Source of the DNA: Chthonomonas calidirosea
GTDB taxonomy: Bacteria > Armatimonadota > Chthonomonadetes > Chthonomonadales > Chthonomonadaceae
DNA: 36,823 bases
Assembly (NCBI GenBank): GCA_945878775.1
Contig: CAMCUQ010000015.1
Coordinates: 1 to 36,823 of the forward strand
Direction: 5' to 3'
The stretch's first letter is position 1, and every line of letters starts with the position of its first letter. The translations under genes were made by a program, and so were the position numbers. This document shows positions 10,361-19,017 of this stretch, piece by piece. Under the pieces are notes generated by a model. The model had not been told where the DNA came from. It was given only the letters and a program-made list of their open reading frames with translations, and did not search any database.

Positions 10361-10502
10361 GCTTTTTGAGCTAGCTCCTAAACTTGGTGAGTGGCGGAGT
10401 TTTAATCTTATCAGAGGGTGCTACTCTATCCGAATTGGTAGTGCATTGGGTATAATGCGGAGGAGGCTGTTATCTCAAAGTACATTGAGGAGGGTGTCGA
10501 AG

Positions 10503-11342
10503 ATGACTTCACGGGAAGATTTGGCAGGACGCATTGCCGAGTTTAAGGAGCAAGGGTATACGCTCTTTGAGAATGTTTATGATCGCGTCCTGATGGACAA
10601 ATGGATCGCCAAGCACACGGAGCTACAGGAGAACGGGGTTCGTAGCAATGTTGGGCATCCGGTGTGGTGGTTCAAGGACACCACAGAACATGCACCGACT
10701 CTGATGCTTCCCGCCGTGGCAAACCCTCTGATCTTGGATTTCGCCGAGCGGATTATGGGTCCCTGTGTTCAGTTGGATAATCTAACTCTGGCAGGGTTTC
10801 CGTCTGTTGCTGCGGACACCGTGGTAGGCAAGACTTCGGGCTGGCATCGTGATAGGTGGGGGCAAGTTCCACGAGGGGAGACCTATGAGCGTCCTCACGC
10901 TATCAATGCCATCTGTTACCTTCAGGACTTGACACCGGAGTATGGACCTCTACGCGTTATACCTGGCTCACACCGCAAGCCAATGATACTCCCACCCGAT
11001 CAACGGAGCCTTCCGCATCCAGACGAAGTTGTCATTCCCATGAAGGCGGGGGATGTGGTGGTCATTCATAACTGCCTCATTCACTCTGGAACGCCCAATA
11101 CTTCTGGGAAAACACGCTACTTCTTTAGTATCTTCTATAACCTCACTTGGCTGAAGGTTACAGACAACCACAATGGTCCCAACGTTCAGCAGATCATCGC
11201 AAACGCGAAAGAGCGGAACGATTTGCGTACCATGCGCCTGTTTGGCGTCGATCCAAACTTGGAGAAGCGGGCAAATAGTGGGTTTTTGGATTGGGATGAA
11301 GAGCGTTGGGAGCAGTGGATTCAGGAAGAGCAAAAAGGGTAG
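10503..11342 (+). CDS. Phytanoyl-CoA dioxygenase (PhyH) family protein
   Basis: GWHRDRWGQ (HxD), distal His in VVIHNCLIHSGTPN, TRYFFSIFY. Start set at 10503 (GAGGAGGG upstream); the ORF-track start at 10359 overlaps the terminator. Confidence 0.87.
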   Translation: MTSREDLAGRIAEFKEQGYTLFENVYDRVLMDKWIAKHTELQENGVRSNVGHPVWWFKDTTEHAPTLMLPAVANPLILDFAERIMGPCVQLDNLTLAGFPSVAADTVVGKTSGWHRDRWGQVPRGETYERPHAINAICYLQDLTPEYGPLRVIPGSHRKPMILPPDQRSLPHPDEVVIPMKAGDVVVIHNCLIHSGTPNTSGKTRYFFSIFYNLTWLKVTDNHNGPNVQQIIANAKERNDLRTMRLFGVDPNLEKRANSGFLDWDEERWEQWIQEEQKG

Positions 11343-11353
11343 ACTGCCAAGTT

Positions 11354-11827
11354 TTACGCATCGCAGTTTTGCCGTAACTCTGCCGTTCCGTCACATCGCA
11401 GATTGAATTTGTGGTTCTCAAAGAATCGAAAGGAATCTTGGTCCACCTCGCTTAAGGAGACATCAAGCGCCGAGATCGCTTCAGGCTTAGTGTTATTCCA
11501 CAGGTCGATGAGGTCTACTTTGTGCCCGTCTGCCAACATTCCTAGAAGGACATGGTAGACAGCCTTCGTCGATTCTATATCATCGGCGTCCTCTGGAGCC
11601 CAATCCTCTGGAGGTGCAAAGTCTAGACCATTGCTTGTAGACAAATGCCTGAAATGGCAGCTGCATCCACCGTATTGACATTGAAGGTACCACCGCATTG
11701 GATGGGCTAGCAAATTGATAATATCTGGGTCGTTGTCCTCTGTGACTGGCAGAAAACGATAGAGCTTTGAGGGCAGGGCGCTGAGGTCTTCTTTGCTTGT
11801 GGTCGAGATGTAGATTAAGTAGCACAC
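11354..11827 (-). CDS. Hypothetical protein with a small Cys-containing motif
   Basis: 157 aa ORF with protein-like composition (QCQYGGCSCHFRHLS). No family recognised. Confidence 0.65.
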   Translation of the reverse strand: MCYLIYISTTSKEDLSALPSKLYRFLPVTEDNDPDIINLLAHPMRWYLQCQYGGCSCHFRHLSTSNGLDFAPPEDWAPEDADDIESTKAVYHVLLGMLADGHKVDLIDLWNNTKPEAISALDVSLSEVDQDSFRFFENHKFNLRCDGTAELRQNCDA

Positions 11828-11898
11828 TTTGGTTATTTCTCGAGCTTCAGTACTCTGTTTGCCCGAATATGAGCGAGCGACTGTTCGCTAATCTTTGC

Positions 11899-11948
11899 AA
11901 AGTGGGAGAGCCTAAGACGATTGCCACAGTCTTAGGCTCTCCCACTTT
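11899..11948. terminator. 20-bp perfect inverted repeat (hairpin/terminator)
   Basis: AAAGTGGGAGAGCCTAAGAC-(10 nt)-GTCTTAGGCTCTCCCACTTT. Between two minus-strand genes. Confidence 0.8.
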
Positions 11949-11961
11949 TTGGTTGCGGTGC

Positions 11962-13242
11962 TTACAGAGACCAGTAGAGCGTCTGTGCAGAGAAGTCTTT
12001 TGGATCGTAGAGTGCCTTGACATCTACCACGACACCGCCGGGTTTGACGAGGGCTTCAATTCCCTTGGCTCCCAGTTGCAGATAGGTATCGTGAGAGACT
12101 GCGACGATAACCGCGTCTAGGTCTTTCAGTTCCTCATCGCCCACGAGTTCAATTTTATACTCATGGCGTGCCTCCTCAGCATCCGCGTGATTGTCGTGAA
12201 TGAGGACATTCACATCATACTCGTGTAGCTCCTTGGCAATGTCGGGAACCTTGCTATTACGGAGGTCAGGCACGTTTTCTTTGAAGGTCAAGCCGAGAAT
12301 GGCGACGCGTGAACCTTTTATCGTTGCACCAGACTTGATCAGCATTTTGATGAGTTTCTGAGCGATGAAAGCTCCTGTGCCATCATTCACCCGACGGGCT
12401 GCACGAATGAGATGAGGGTAGTAGCCCTTCTGCTCCGCAATCGTCGTGAGGTAATAGGGATCGACGCTGATACAGTGTCCACCAACGAGACCGGGCTTAA
12501 ACTTGAGGAAGTTCCACTTGGTTCCGGCAGCCTCTAGCACGTCGCGGGTGGGGATATCCAGTATCTCGAAGATTCGCGCCAGTTCATTCATAATGGCGAT
12601 ATTGATGTCGCGTTGGGTGTTCTCGATGACCTTGGCGGCTTCTGCGACCTTGATGCTGGACGCGGGGTGCAATCCGGCTTGTATGATGCGCCCATAGACG
12701 CCAATGACGCGGTCTAGGGTCTCTTGGTCTTCACCCGCAACAATTTTCATAATAGTCTCAAGGGTGTTGACTTTATCACCGGGATTGATTCGCTCTGGAG
12801 AGTAGGCGAGCTTGAAATCTTCTCCCTGTTTCAAACCAGAAACTCTGGCGAGAATGGGACCACAAATATCCTCTGTGATGCCGGGCCACACGGTCGATTC
12901 ATAACAAGCAATGGCTCCCTTAGAGAGTGCCTTGCCAACGGTCTCGGAGACTTTCAGAAGAGGGGTGAGATCAGGATTATTATAGGCATCTATAGGGGTA
13001 GGAACCGCTACAATAAAGAAGGTAGCACCGCACAAATCCTGAAGGCTATTTGTTATCTTGAGATTTGTGGTACGAAGGTCATCTGCGTTCACTTCGTTGG
13101 TGCGGTCAATACCATTTTTTAGTTCAAGAATCTTCTTTTCATTGATATCAAAACCGATAACGCCCTCAAATTTCTTTGCGAGTGCTATGGCAAGCGGTAA
13201 TCCCACGTATCCTAAACCGACTACGGCGATACGTTCATTCAT
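11962..13242 (-). CDS. Nucleotide-sugar dehydrogenase (UDP-GlcNAc/ManNAc/UDP-glucose 6-dehydrogenase family, TviB/WbpA-like)
   Basis: MNERIAVVGLGYVGLPLAIALAKKF, TVWPGITEDICGPIL, GLVGGHCISVDPYYL (catalytic Cys), ILGLTFKENVPDLRNSKV. Start at 13242 with AGGAG upstream. Confidence 0.92.
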   Translation of the reverse strand: MNERIAVVGLGYVGLPLAIALAKKFEGVIGFDINEKKILELKNGIDRTNEVNADDLRTTNLKITNSLQDLCGATFFIVAVPTPIDAYNNPDLTPLLKVSETVGKALSKGAIACYESTVWPGITEDICGPILARVSGLKQGEDFKLAYSPERINPGDKVNTLETIMKIVAGEDQETLDRVIGVYGRIIQAGLHPASSIKVAEAAKVIENTQRDINIAIMNELARIFEILDIPTRDVLEAAGTKWNFLKFKPGLVGGHCISVDPYYLTTIAEQKGYYPHLIRAARRVNDGTGAFIAQKLIKMLIKSGATIKGSRVAILGLTFKENVPDLRNSKVPDIAKELHEYDVNVLIHDNHADAEEARHEYKIELVGDEELKDLDAVIVAVSHDTYLQLGAKGIEALVKPGGVVVDVKALYDPKDFSAQTLYWSL

Positions 13243-13332
13243 CGTTGACTTATCTCCTACTATTTTATTGTGTCGTGTCCTGTGGATTACAAGCACGATC
13301 AAAATCATTCATTGATACACAATTCAATAAAG

Positions 13333-13362
13333 ATTATATCTGACGTTTGGTAAGGGTGTCAA
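13333..13362 (-). promoter_or_regulatory. Consensus sigma70 promoter for the nucleotide-sugar dehydrogenase
   Basis: Minus strand TTGACA (13362-13357), 18-nt spacer, TATAAT (13338-13333). Confidence 0.8.
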
Positions 13363-13411
13363 GCGTTTTGACACATGAGTGGCTTGTGTGACAGACAGTA
13401 TGTGATCTGGA

Positions 13412-15688
13412 TCAGTTTTTGACAGACCTGTCCTTGAGATAACGGTCGAGAAACTCAAAGGTCTTTTTAGCATTGATCGTATGGGGACCCACAAAGTATT
13501 CTATTTCCGTCTTATCACCGATTCCTAGTCGCGCTTGGTAGAGGAAGCGCACCTTCGCGTACTCGTAGGAGACCGCTTCATCTGACCCGACGCCGTCGAA
13601 ATGTCCGCGTTCTACCATGAATGGGCGTGGGGCGATGAGTGCTGCCATTTCGGCATAATTGAAGGTCATTCCGAGGTCAAACTCGAAAATTTCATACTCG
13701 CCTTTGTTCGAATAACTATAGGGGCTTTCTGTGCTAGCGTTCTTCCAGACCCATTCGTTGAAGTCGCCAGAGCAGATAGCAAGGCAGTAGTTGGAGACGA
13801 GGGGGGGGACTCGCATGGCAGTTTTGCCTCCATAGCTCAGCCCATAAAAGCCGATTCGCCCGCTGTCCACGTTGGAGAGGGTCTTCAGCCAATCGGTAAT
13901 CTGCTGGTGTTGGGGAACCATGATAGAATAAAGGGTTTTGCCCAATGGATTGGCTTTGCGTTGGAGGTTGCGGAATCGGTCTTCAAAAATATAGATATTC
14001 TGGGGTGCGAAGGTGATGTAGCCCTGATTGGCGAGTTCTGCAGAGAACGCTTTGTAGTAGTCGAAACCCTCTTTGCCAATGGTATGCTGAGGACGTCCCT
14101 CTAAGCCGTGCTGACACACAACGACGGGACGTTTTTCTCCGGGCTTTATGTCGTTGGGGATGAGAAGCAATCCGTAGGCGATCACATCGGGGAATACGTC
14201 TAGCACAACCTCATACGCTTTCCAGTTTTTTGCCTCGTAGGCGAGGCGAGTTCTGGGGTTTGGGGGTAAGAGCGGACGCTCAAACCGCCCAATGATCTCT
14301 TTGGCAAAGCGTTCCCTATAGGGTTCTACTGTGGCTTTGAAGTTGGCAAGAGAGTCGGTCTTCAGGTCTTTCATATATTGGTCACGGATACTTGCGCTCT
14401 TGGTGAGAAGTATCTGGTTATAATCGTCTACCTGCTGAACGAGGCGTTCTGTGCGCCCAATCGCGTTTTTGTTCGGTTGAATGATGGTAAGAGGTTGAGG
14501 TCCCACCCCTGGTTTGGCTCCGGGATACAGTGCATAGTCAAGTGTGGCTGGATCAAGGATGTTTGGGTCATTGCCTTTATCAATACCATACACCCTATAC
14601 ATTGCGAGACTGAATAGAAACGTATCGCTCTTGTCGAAGGCATTTGAGGGTATTGGGTTGAGCGTTGCAGGTGCGCCGCGTCCACCCTTCAGCACTTCTG
14701 CGGGGGCATTTGTTGAGACCTTGAGCACCACTGCACGAGGGATAAGCATCTGCACCAATTCTCTATCCCCGAAGTGGGTGTAGCGATCAAAGACATTGCG
14801 ATCAAGAGGCTCCTCCCAAAACTTGCGGTTGTCGTTGAGATAGCCATAGACTCCTGTAGCGTCAATTCGTGTATCCAGTGCGCCTGCGTAGAGGGCGATC
14901 ATTCCCCCTTCCCCGTAGCCATAGACCCCGATTTTGGTCTGTTTTGTGGCGAACCAATCCACGGCGGCGAGAATCTTTTGTACCTCGTAGCCTATGAGGT
15001 GTCTGCCAAGTTCAAAGGCACTTCGGTAGAGATATTCGCGGTAGGTAAGTCCGGAATTCTTGGGGTGGTCGGTGCGGGGGATGAGGGCAGGTACAAGGAC
15101 AACGTACCCACGTTCCGCTAAAGCGAGGGTTCCATGTGAATTGGCATCGGGCGAGCCAATACCGACAAACTCCTCTGGCGTCTGATTGCAGTCTGGGATC
15201 GCAACAATATAGCCTCTGATATTGCCTTTGCGTGGTCGGATAAGGAGACCTTCGCTGTCCAAGCCTGTCAAGGCGTGCCAGCGAGCAGTATGAACCTCCA
15301 CTGTTTTGGAATGTGCAATAAGAGAGGGGGAGTCTAGGGTGCCGAGAAGTTCTGGGGCATTGGCAGGAAGGCGGTTATCACGCACACCGAGAATATAGCC
15401 AAGCCGTTTGCGTAAAGGCGCAAGCACTGCTTGATAATTTTGGGGGTTGGCACGATCTATCTTAGACCATTCCGCTTCACGTTTGAGACGCGTCGCATCC
15501 ATTTCGTTCAGCAGGAAACGGTCAATGCCATCTATCATCTGTGAAGCGATGTCACCAGATTGGGTAAGAAGGTGTGTTGCTGGAAGATGTTGCGTGCTGT
15601 TTTGTGTGGTAGTAGGCTCTTCTGGTAGGTTATTCATAGTTCTCGTTGTTCCCAAAAAGAATAGTGTCGCAAAGAGGGTATACCACAT
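13412..15688 (-). CDS. Two-domain alpha/beta hydrolase (acetyl-xylan-esterase / dienelactone-hydrolase-like)
   Basis: 758 aa with two hydrolase-like halves: N-half VYGYGEGGMIALYAGALD, C-half RIGFYGLSYGGKTAMR (GxSxG) with late GPHTINAKKTFEFLDRYL. Confidence 0.75.
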   Translation of the reverse strand: MWYTLFATLFFLGTTRTMNNLPEEPTTTQNSTQHLPATHLLTQSGDIASQMIDGIDRFLLNEMDATRLKREAEWSKIDRANPQNYQAVLAPLRKRLGYILGVRDNRLPANAPELLGTLDSPSLIAHSKTVEVHTARWHALTGLDSEGLLIRPRKGNIRGYIVAIPDCNQTPEEFVGIGSPDANSHGTLALAERGYVVLVPALIPRTDHPKNSGLTYREYLYRSAFELGRHLIGYEVQKILAAVDWFATKQTKIGVYGYGEGGMIALYAGALDTRIDATGVYGYLNDNRKFWEEPLDRNVFDRYTHFGDRELVQMLIPRAVVLKVSTNAPAEVLKGGRGAPATLNPIPSNAFDKSDTFLFSLAMYRVYGIDKGNDPNILDPATLDYALYPGAKPGVGPQPLTIIQPNKNAIGRTERLVQQVDDYNQILLTKSASIRDQYMKDLKTDSLANFKATVEPYRERFAKEIIGRFERPLLPPNPRTRLAYEAKNWKAYEVVLDVFPDVIAYGLLLIPNDIKPGEKRPVVVCQHGLEGRPQHTIGKEGFDYYKAFSAELANQGYITFAPQNIYIFEDRFRNLQRKANPLGKTLYSIMVPQHQQITDWLKTLSNVDSGRIGFYGLSYGGKTAMRVPPLVSNYCLAICSGDFNEWVWKNASTESPYSYSNKGEYEIFEFDLGMTFNYAEMAALIAPRPFMVERGHFDGVGSDEAVSYEYAKVRFLYQARLGIGDKTEIEYFVGPHTINAKKTFEFLDRYLKDRSVKN

Positions 15689-15712
15689 TTTCCTGCTCCC
15701 GTATAGATTGTA

Positions 15713-15750
15713 TACGAACCCTGCTCAAGCAATAGAGCAGGGTTCGTATG
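15713..15750. terminator. 15-bp perfect inverted repeat, hairpin without U-tract
   Basis: ATACGAACCCTGCTC-aagcaata-GAGCAGGGTTCGTAT, between two minus-strand genes. Confidence 0.7.
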
Positions 15751-15810
15751 AAGTTTTGGTATCGTGCGGAAGAGACTCGATATGCCGAATAGTGGTGTCT
15801 ACTTCCGCTA

Positions 15811-17076
15811 CTACTCGTGGCGCAGAGCGGTGATAGGGTCTAGGCTAGAGGCACGTATTGCCGGATAGACTCCAAAAACGATACCGACGCCCGCTGAGAA
15901 GGCAAAGGAGAGCATACTCACGGTTGGCGAAATGTAGACAGCGAGTCCCTTTGCGCCTGTTTGTGGGTCTTCCATGGCGGGTATGAATCGGGTAATGTAG
16001 CCGACTGTGTAGGCGAATCCTGCGCCGAGCAGTAACCCTATGATACCTCCCGTCGCGGAGACTGTGGCAGACTCGATCAGAAATTGGAGCAAAATGTCTT
16101 TTCTTTTTGCACCAACCGCTTTGCGGATACCGATTTCGCGGGTTCGTTCGGTGACGGAGACGAGCATAATGTTCATGATTCCGATACCGCCCACCAGTAA
16201 GGCAAGTCCGGCTATGGAGCCTAGCACGACACCAAATACGGCGAGGATTTTGTTGATGCTGGCAAGGATGTTCTCTTGACTGTCAACATGGAATCCGGGC
16301 AGGTTTTTGTAGCGTCGCATGAGCAGTTGCCAGACCTGCTCCATCGCCTCATTGATCTTTTTGGGGTCTTTTGGCTCTGCCCAAATGACGCCCACAAGTT
16401 CGCGTCCAATATAGCGTTTTTGAACGGTCGTGAGAGGCACAAATACGTTCTTGTCGGCATCACCCTCTAAGGAACGCCCTTTTGGCGCGATAAGCCCTAC
16501 GACGGTGAGTGAGACACCGTTGACGCTGATCTCTTTGCCAAGGGGGTCTTCGTCCTTGAAGAGTTCCTTTCGGACTTTTTCTCCAATGACGCAGACCTTT
16601 GCCCAAGTTGTCATATCTTGTTCGGAGATGAAACGCCCCCGTGCAAGGCTTACGTTTCGTAGGCGTTCGTAGGCGGGTTGCACGCCATTGGGGTTGATTT
16701 CGGTCTCTTTATCACGGTATTTCCCAACAAAGGTGGAACCAGAATTAGGACCCTGATTGATGGGTAGTTCTGCGGAGAGTGCTTTAATGAGACTGCATTC
16801 GTTTAGAATGGCGCGAACATCGTCCATTTTCATGGCGTCGATACGGCGGGTTGTCTTGTTGCGGTCCTTTGCATCGAGCTGATAGAAGATGATAACCAGA
16901 CTCGAACCAAGGCGATTGAACTCGGAGGTGACGCGCTCCGAGGCTCCTTGTACAATGGCAACCATGACGATGACTGCACCGACACCAATAATGACCCCAA
17001 GCATCGTAAGGGCAGAGCGAAGTTTGTTGGCACGCAGATTCGCAAGTGCCATCTGGATAGCATACCAGAAGTTCAT
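15811..17076 (-). CDS. ABC transporter permease, MacB/FtsX type
   Basis: ALANLRANKLRSALTMLGVIIGVGAVIVMVAI, VGGIGIMNIMLVSVTERTREIGIRKAVGAKRKDI, GVYPAIRASSLDPITALRHE. Confidence 0.93.
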   Translation of the reverse strand: MNFWYAIQMALANLRANKLRSALTMLGVIIGVGAVIVMVAIVQGASERVTSEFNRLGSSLVIIFYQLDAKDRNKTTRRIDAMKMDDVRAILNECSLIKALSAELPINQGPNSGSTFVGKYRDKETEINPNGVQPAYERLRNVSLARGRFISEQDMTTWAKVCVIGEKVRKELFKDEDPLGKEISVNGVSLTVVGLIAPKGRSLEGDADKNVFVPLTTVQKRYIGRELVGVIWAEPKDPKKINEAMEQVWQLLMRRYKNLPGFHVDSQENILASINKILAVFGVVLGSIAGLALLVGGIGIMNIMLVSVTERTREIGIRKAVGAKRKDILLQFLIESATVSATGGIIGLLLGAGFAYTVGYITRFIPAMEDPQTGAKGLAVYISPTVSMLSFAFSAGVGIVFGVYPAIRASSLDPITALRHE

Positions 17077-17095
17077 GGGCTACGCCTCTCCCTTT

Positions 17096-18835
17096 CTAAG
17101 GTCCATTGATATCAATGGCTTTGCGCTCTGGTCCCGTGAAGGCGTTGGGGCGCACTTTCTCACCCTCTTTAACCCCCTCCGCGAGTTCCACAAAATCATC
17201 ACCCTTAAGACCCACCTTCACTTTACGTGCTGTGGTAGTCTCTTTCTTTTCTCCGTTTACCGTGGAATCTGTGACGATCTGTACCGTTGCATCTGCGCCT
17301 TCGCCCTGAATACAGTTTATGGGTATGCGTAGTACCCCTTTGTTTCTGGAGACGATGATCGCGCATCTAGCACTCATGCCAGGCTTCAAAAGATTATTCG
17401 GTACATCAATCTGAATCTCTACCAGAAAGCGAATGACCTGCCCTGTGTTATTTAGGAGGCTCCCTCTGCTTCCCGAATCGCCCGTGCTACCTGCCGTGAG
17501 GGAAGCGGGCGAGATTTTGCGTATCTTGCTAGGGAACATGGCTCCCTTGGAGGCGTCTATGGATACTTCGGTGTAGGTTCCCAATTTCAGTTTGCCAATA
17601 TCGACTTCGTTGACATTGATCTTGACGAGCATGACTCCGAGATCGGCTATCTGAAAGACGGGGGTTCCCGACGAGAACGAGGAGATGGCGGAGGTGATGA
17701 GTTCTCCCTCTTCGACATAGCGCTTGGTTACCACACCGTTCATCGAGGCGTACAGTGTGGTGTCGTTCTTCCTCACGAGAAGTTCGTCAAGTTGGCTCTT
17801 AATTTGATTGACTTGCGCCTTCGCCGCAATGGACTCGTCAAAGCGGACTTTATCCTGCGTCCGCCCCGATTTTGCCGATTCGTATTGTGCGAGGGATTGC
17901 GCGAGGTTGGCTTTTGCGTTCTCAACTTCACGTAACCGGGTGACAGGGAGGGTGCTCACTTTCGCCTGAACGAGTTGTGCTTCCATCTGTCTTACCTGAC
18001 TTTTGGCACTTGCTATCTGACTTTGGGCATTGGTAATCTCGATAGCGTTCGTCTGTTCAATGCGATCCAAACGTTGGCGTGTCTCACGGACTTGTGCCTC
18101 GGCAAGTTTTAGCTCCGTGTCCGCGTTATCGACAAGTTGTTGAGCAACAAACCCTTTATCAAGGAGTAGCTGTTGCCGTTCAAGATTGCGCTTTTGGTTC
18201 TTCGCCGTTGCAACGGCGCGATCATAGGCGGCTTGTGTGTTTACCACGTTCTGCGGATGGGTGCTCTCTTTGAGGAGTCGCATATTGTCCATCTGCACGC
18301 GAAGACTTGCCTGCGCCGCTTCGAGATTTGCCTCTACGATCTCTATCGCCTTTTTGGTCAGTTCGGGTTGTGCTTGTGCCTCTGTTAGGGTGTTGCTGAG
18401 GCGAGATCGTGCCGCTTCCACTGCCTGAGCAAACTGTTGAATGCTAGTTCGAGTCTGATCGGTTTGAAAGATCGTACTCTTTTGTGCTGCCGCGAGGCGT
18501 GCCTCCGCTCCTGCTAGTTGGGCTTGGAGTGCCGCGAGTTGGGTATTGATCTCTTGGGGGTCTATTGTGGCGAGAGGTTGCCCAATCTTCACGGTATCCC
18601 CTTCATCGACGAGGAGTTTTAGCACCCGTCCGCCCGCTTTAGACTTGACCTCGACTTTGCGGAGTGGCTCAATGGTTCCGTTTTCGACGACCTTAATTTC
18701 GACGTCGCCCTTTTGTACGATTTCCACTCGCTCCGCTTTTGGCTTCGGCTTGAAGTTCTTTATACCGACTGCAATACCAACTCCTAGCAGGATGATGGGT
18801 ATTGAGCAGCCAATAACTACACGTTTTTTGACCAT
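17096..18835 (-). CDS. Efflux periplasmic adaptor (MacA/HlyD family)
   Basis: N-terminal TM, VEIKVVENGTIEPLRKVEVKSKAGGRVLKLLVDEGDTVKIGQPLATID lipoyl-type motif, long coiled-coil, NDTTLYASMNGVVTKRYVEEGELI. Confidence 0.93.
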   Translation of the reverse strand: MVKKRVVIGCSIPIILLGVGIAVGIKNFKPKPKAERVEIVQKGDVEIKVVENGTIEPLRKVEVKSKAGGRVLKLLVDEGDTVKIGQPLATIDPQEINTQLAALQAQLAGAEARLAAAQKSTIFQTDQTRTSIQQFAQAVEAARSRLSNTLTEAQAQPELTKKAIEIVEANLEAAQASLRVQMDNMRLLKESTHPQNVVNTQAAYDRAVATAKNQKRNLERQQLLLDKGFVAQQLVDNADTELKLAEAQVRETRQRLDRIEQTNAIEITNAQSQIASAKSQVRQMEAQLVQAKVSTLPVTRLREVENAKANLAQSLAQYESAKSGRTQDKVRFDESIAAKAQVNQIKSQLDELLVRKNDTTLYASMNGVVTKRYVEEGELITSAISSFSSGTPVFQIADLGVMLVKINVNEVDIGKLKLGTYTEVSIDASKGAMFPSKIRKISPASLTAGSTGDSGSRGSLLNNTGQVIRFLVEIQIDVPNNLLKPGMSARCAIIVSRNKGVLRIPINCIQGEGADATVQIVTDSTVNGEKKETTTARKVKVGLKGDDFVELAEGVKEGEKVRPNAFTGPERKAIDINGP

Positions 18836-18939
18836 CTATTCGTCTTCTCTCTCTCGTTCAGGATGGATTTTCCGTACATTTTACGCATAAGTGCCTATTG
18901 TCGTTTCAATAGTTTGAGGTTTCGGTAACATAAACAGAC

Positions 18940-18996
18940 AAATATCTGCCCTAATCTTGAATTCTGAGATAAAAAAGAAGAATAGGGCAGATATTT
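18940..18996. terminator. 14-bp perfect inverted repeat with 29-nt loop
   Basis: AAATATCTGCCCTA (18940-18953) / TAGGGCAGATATTT (18983-18996). Confidence 0.55.
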
Positions 18997-19017
18997 AAGA
19001 TAGAACGAAGGAGCAGG

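Noticed and set aside
10359-10502. Extended N-terminus of the second PhyH ORF in the ORF track
   Set aside because: It starts inside the upstream terminator; a good Shine-Dalgarno precedes the Met at 10503.
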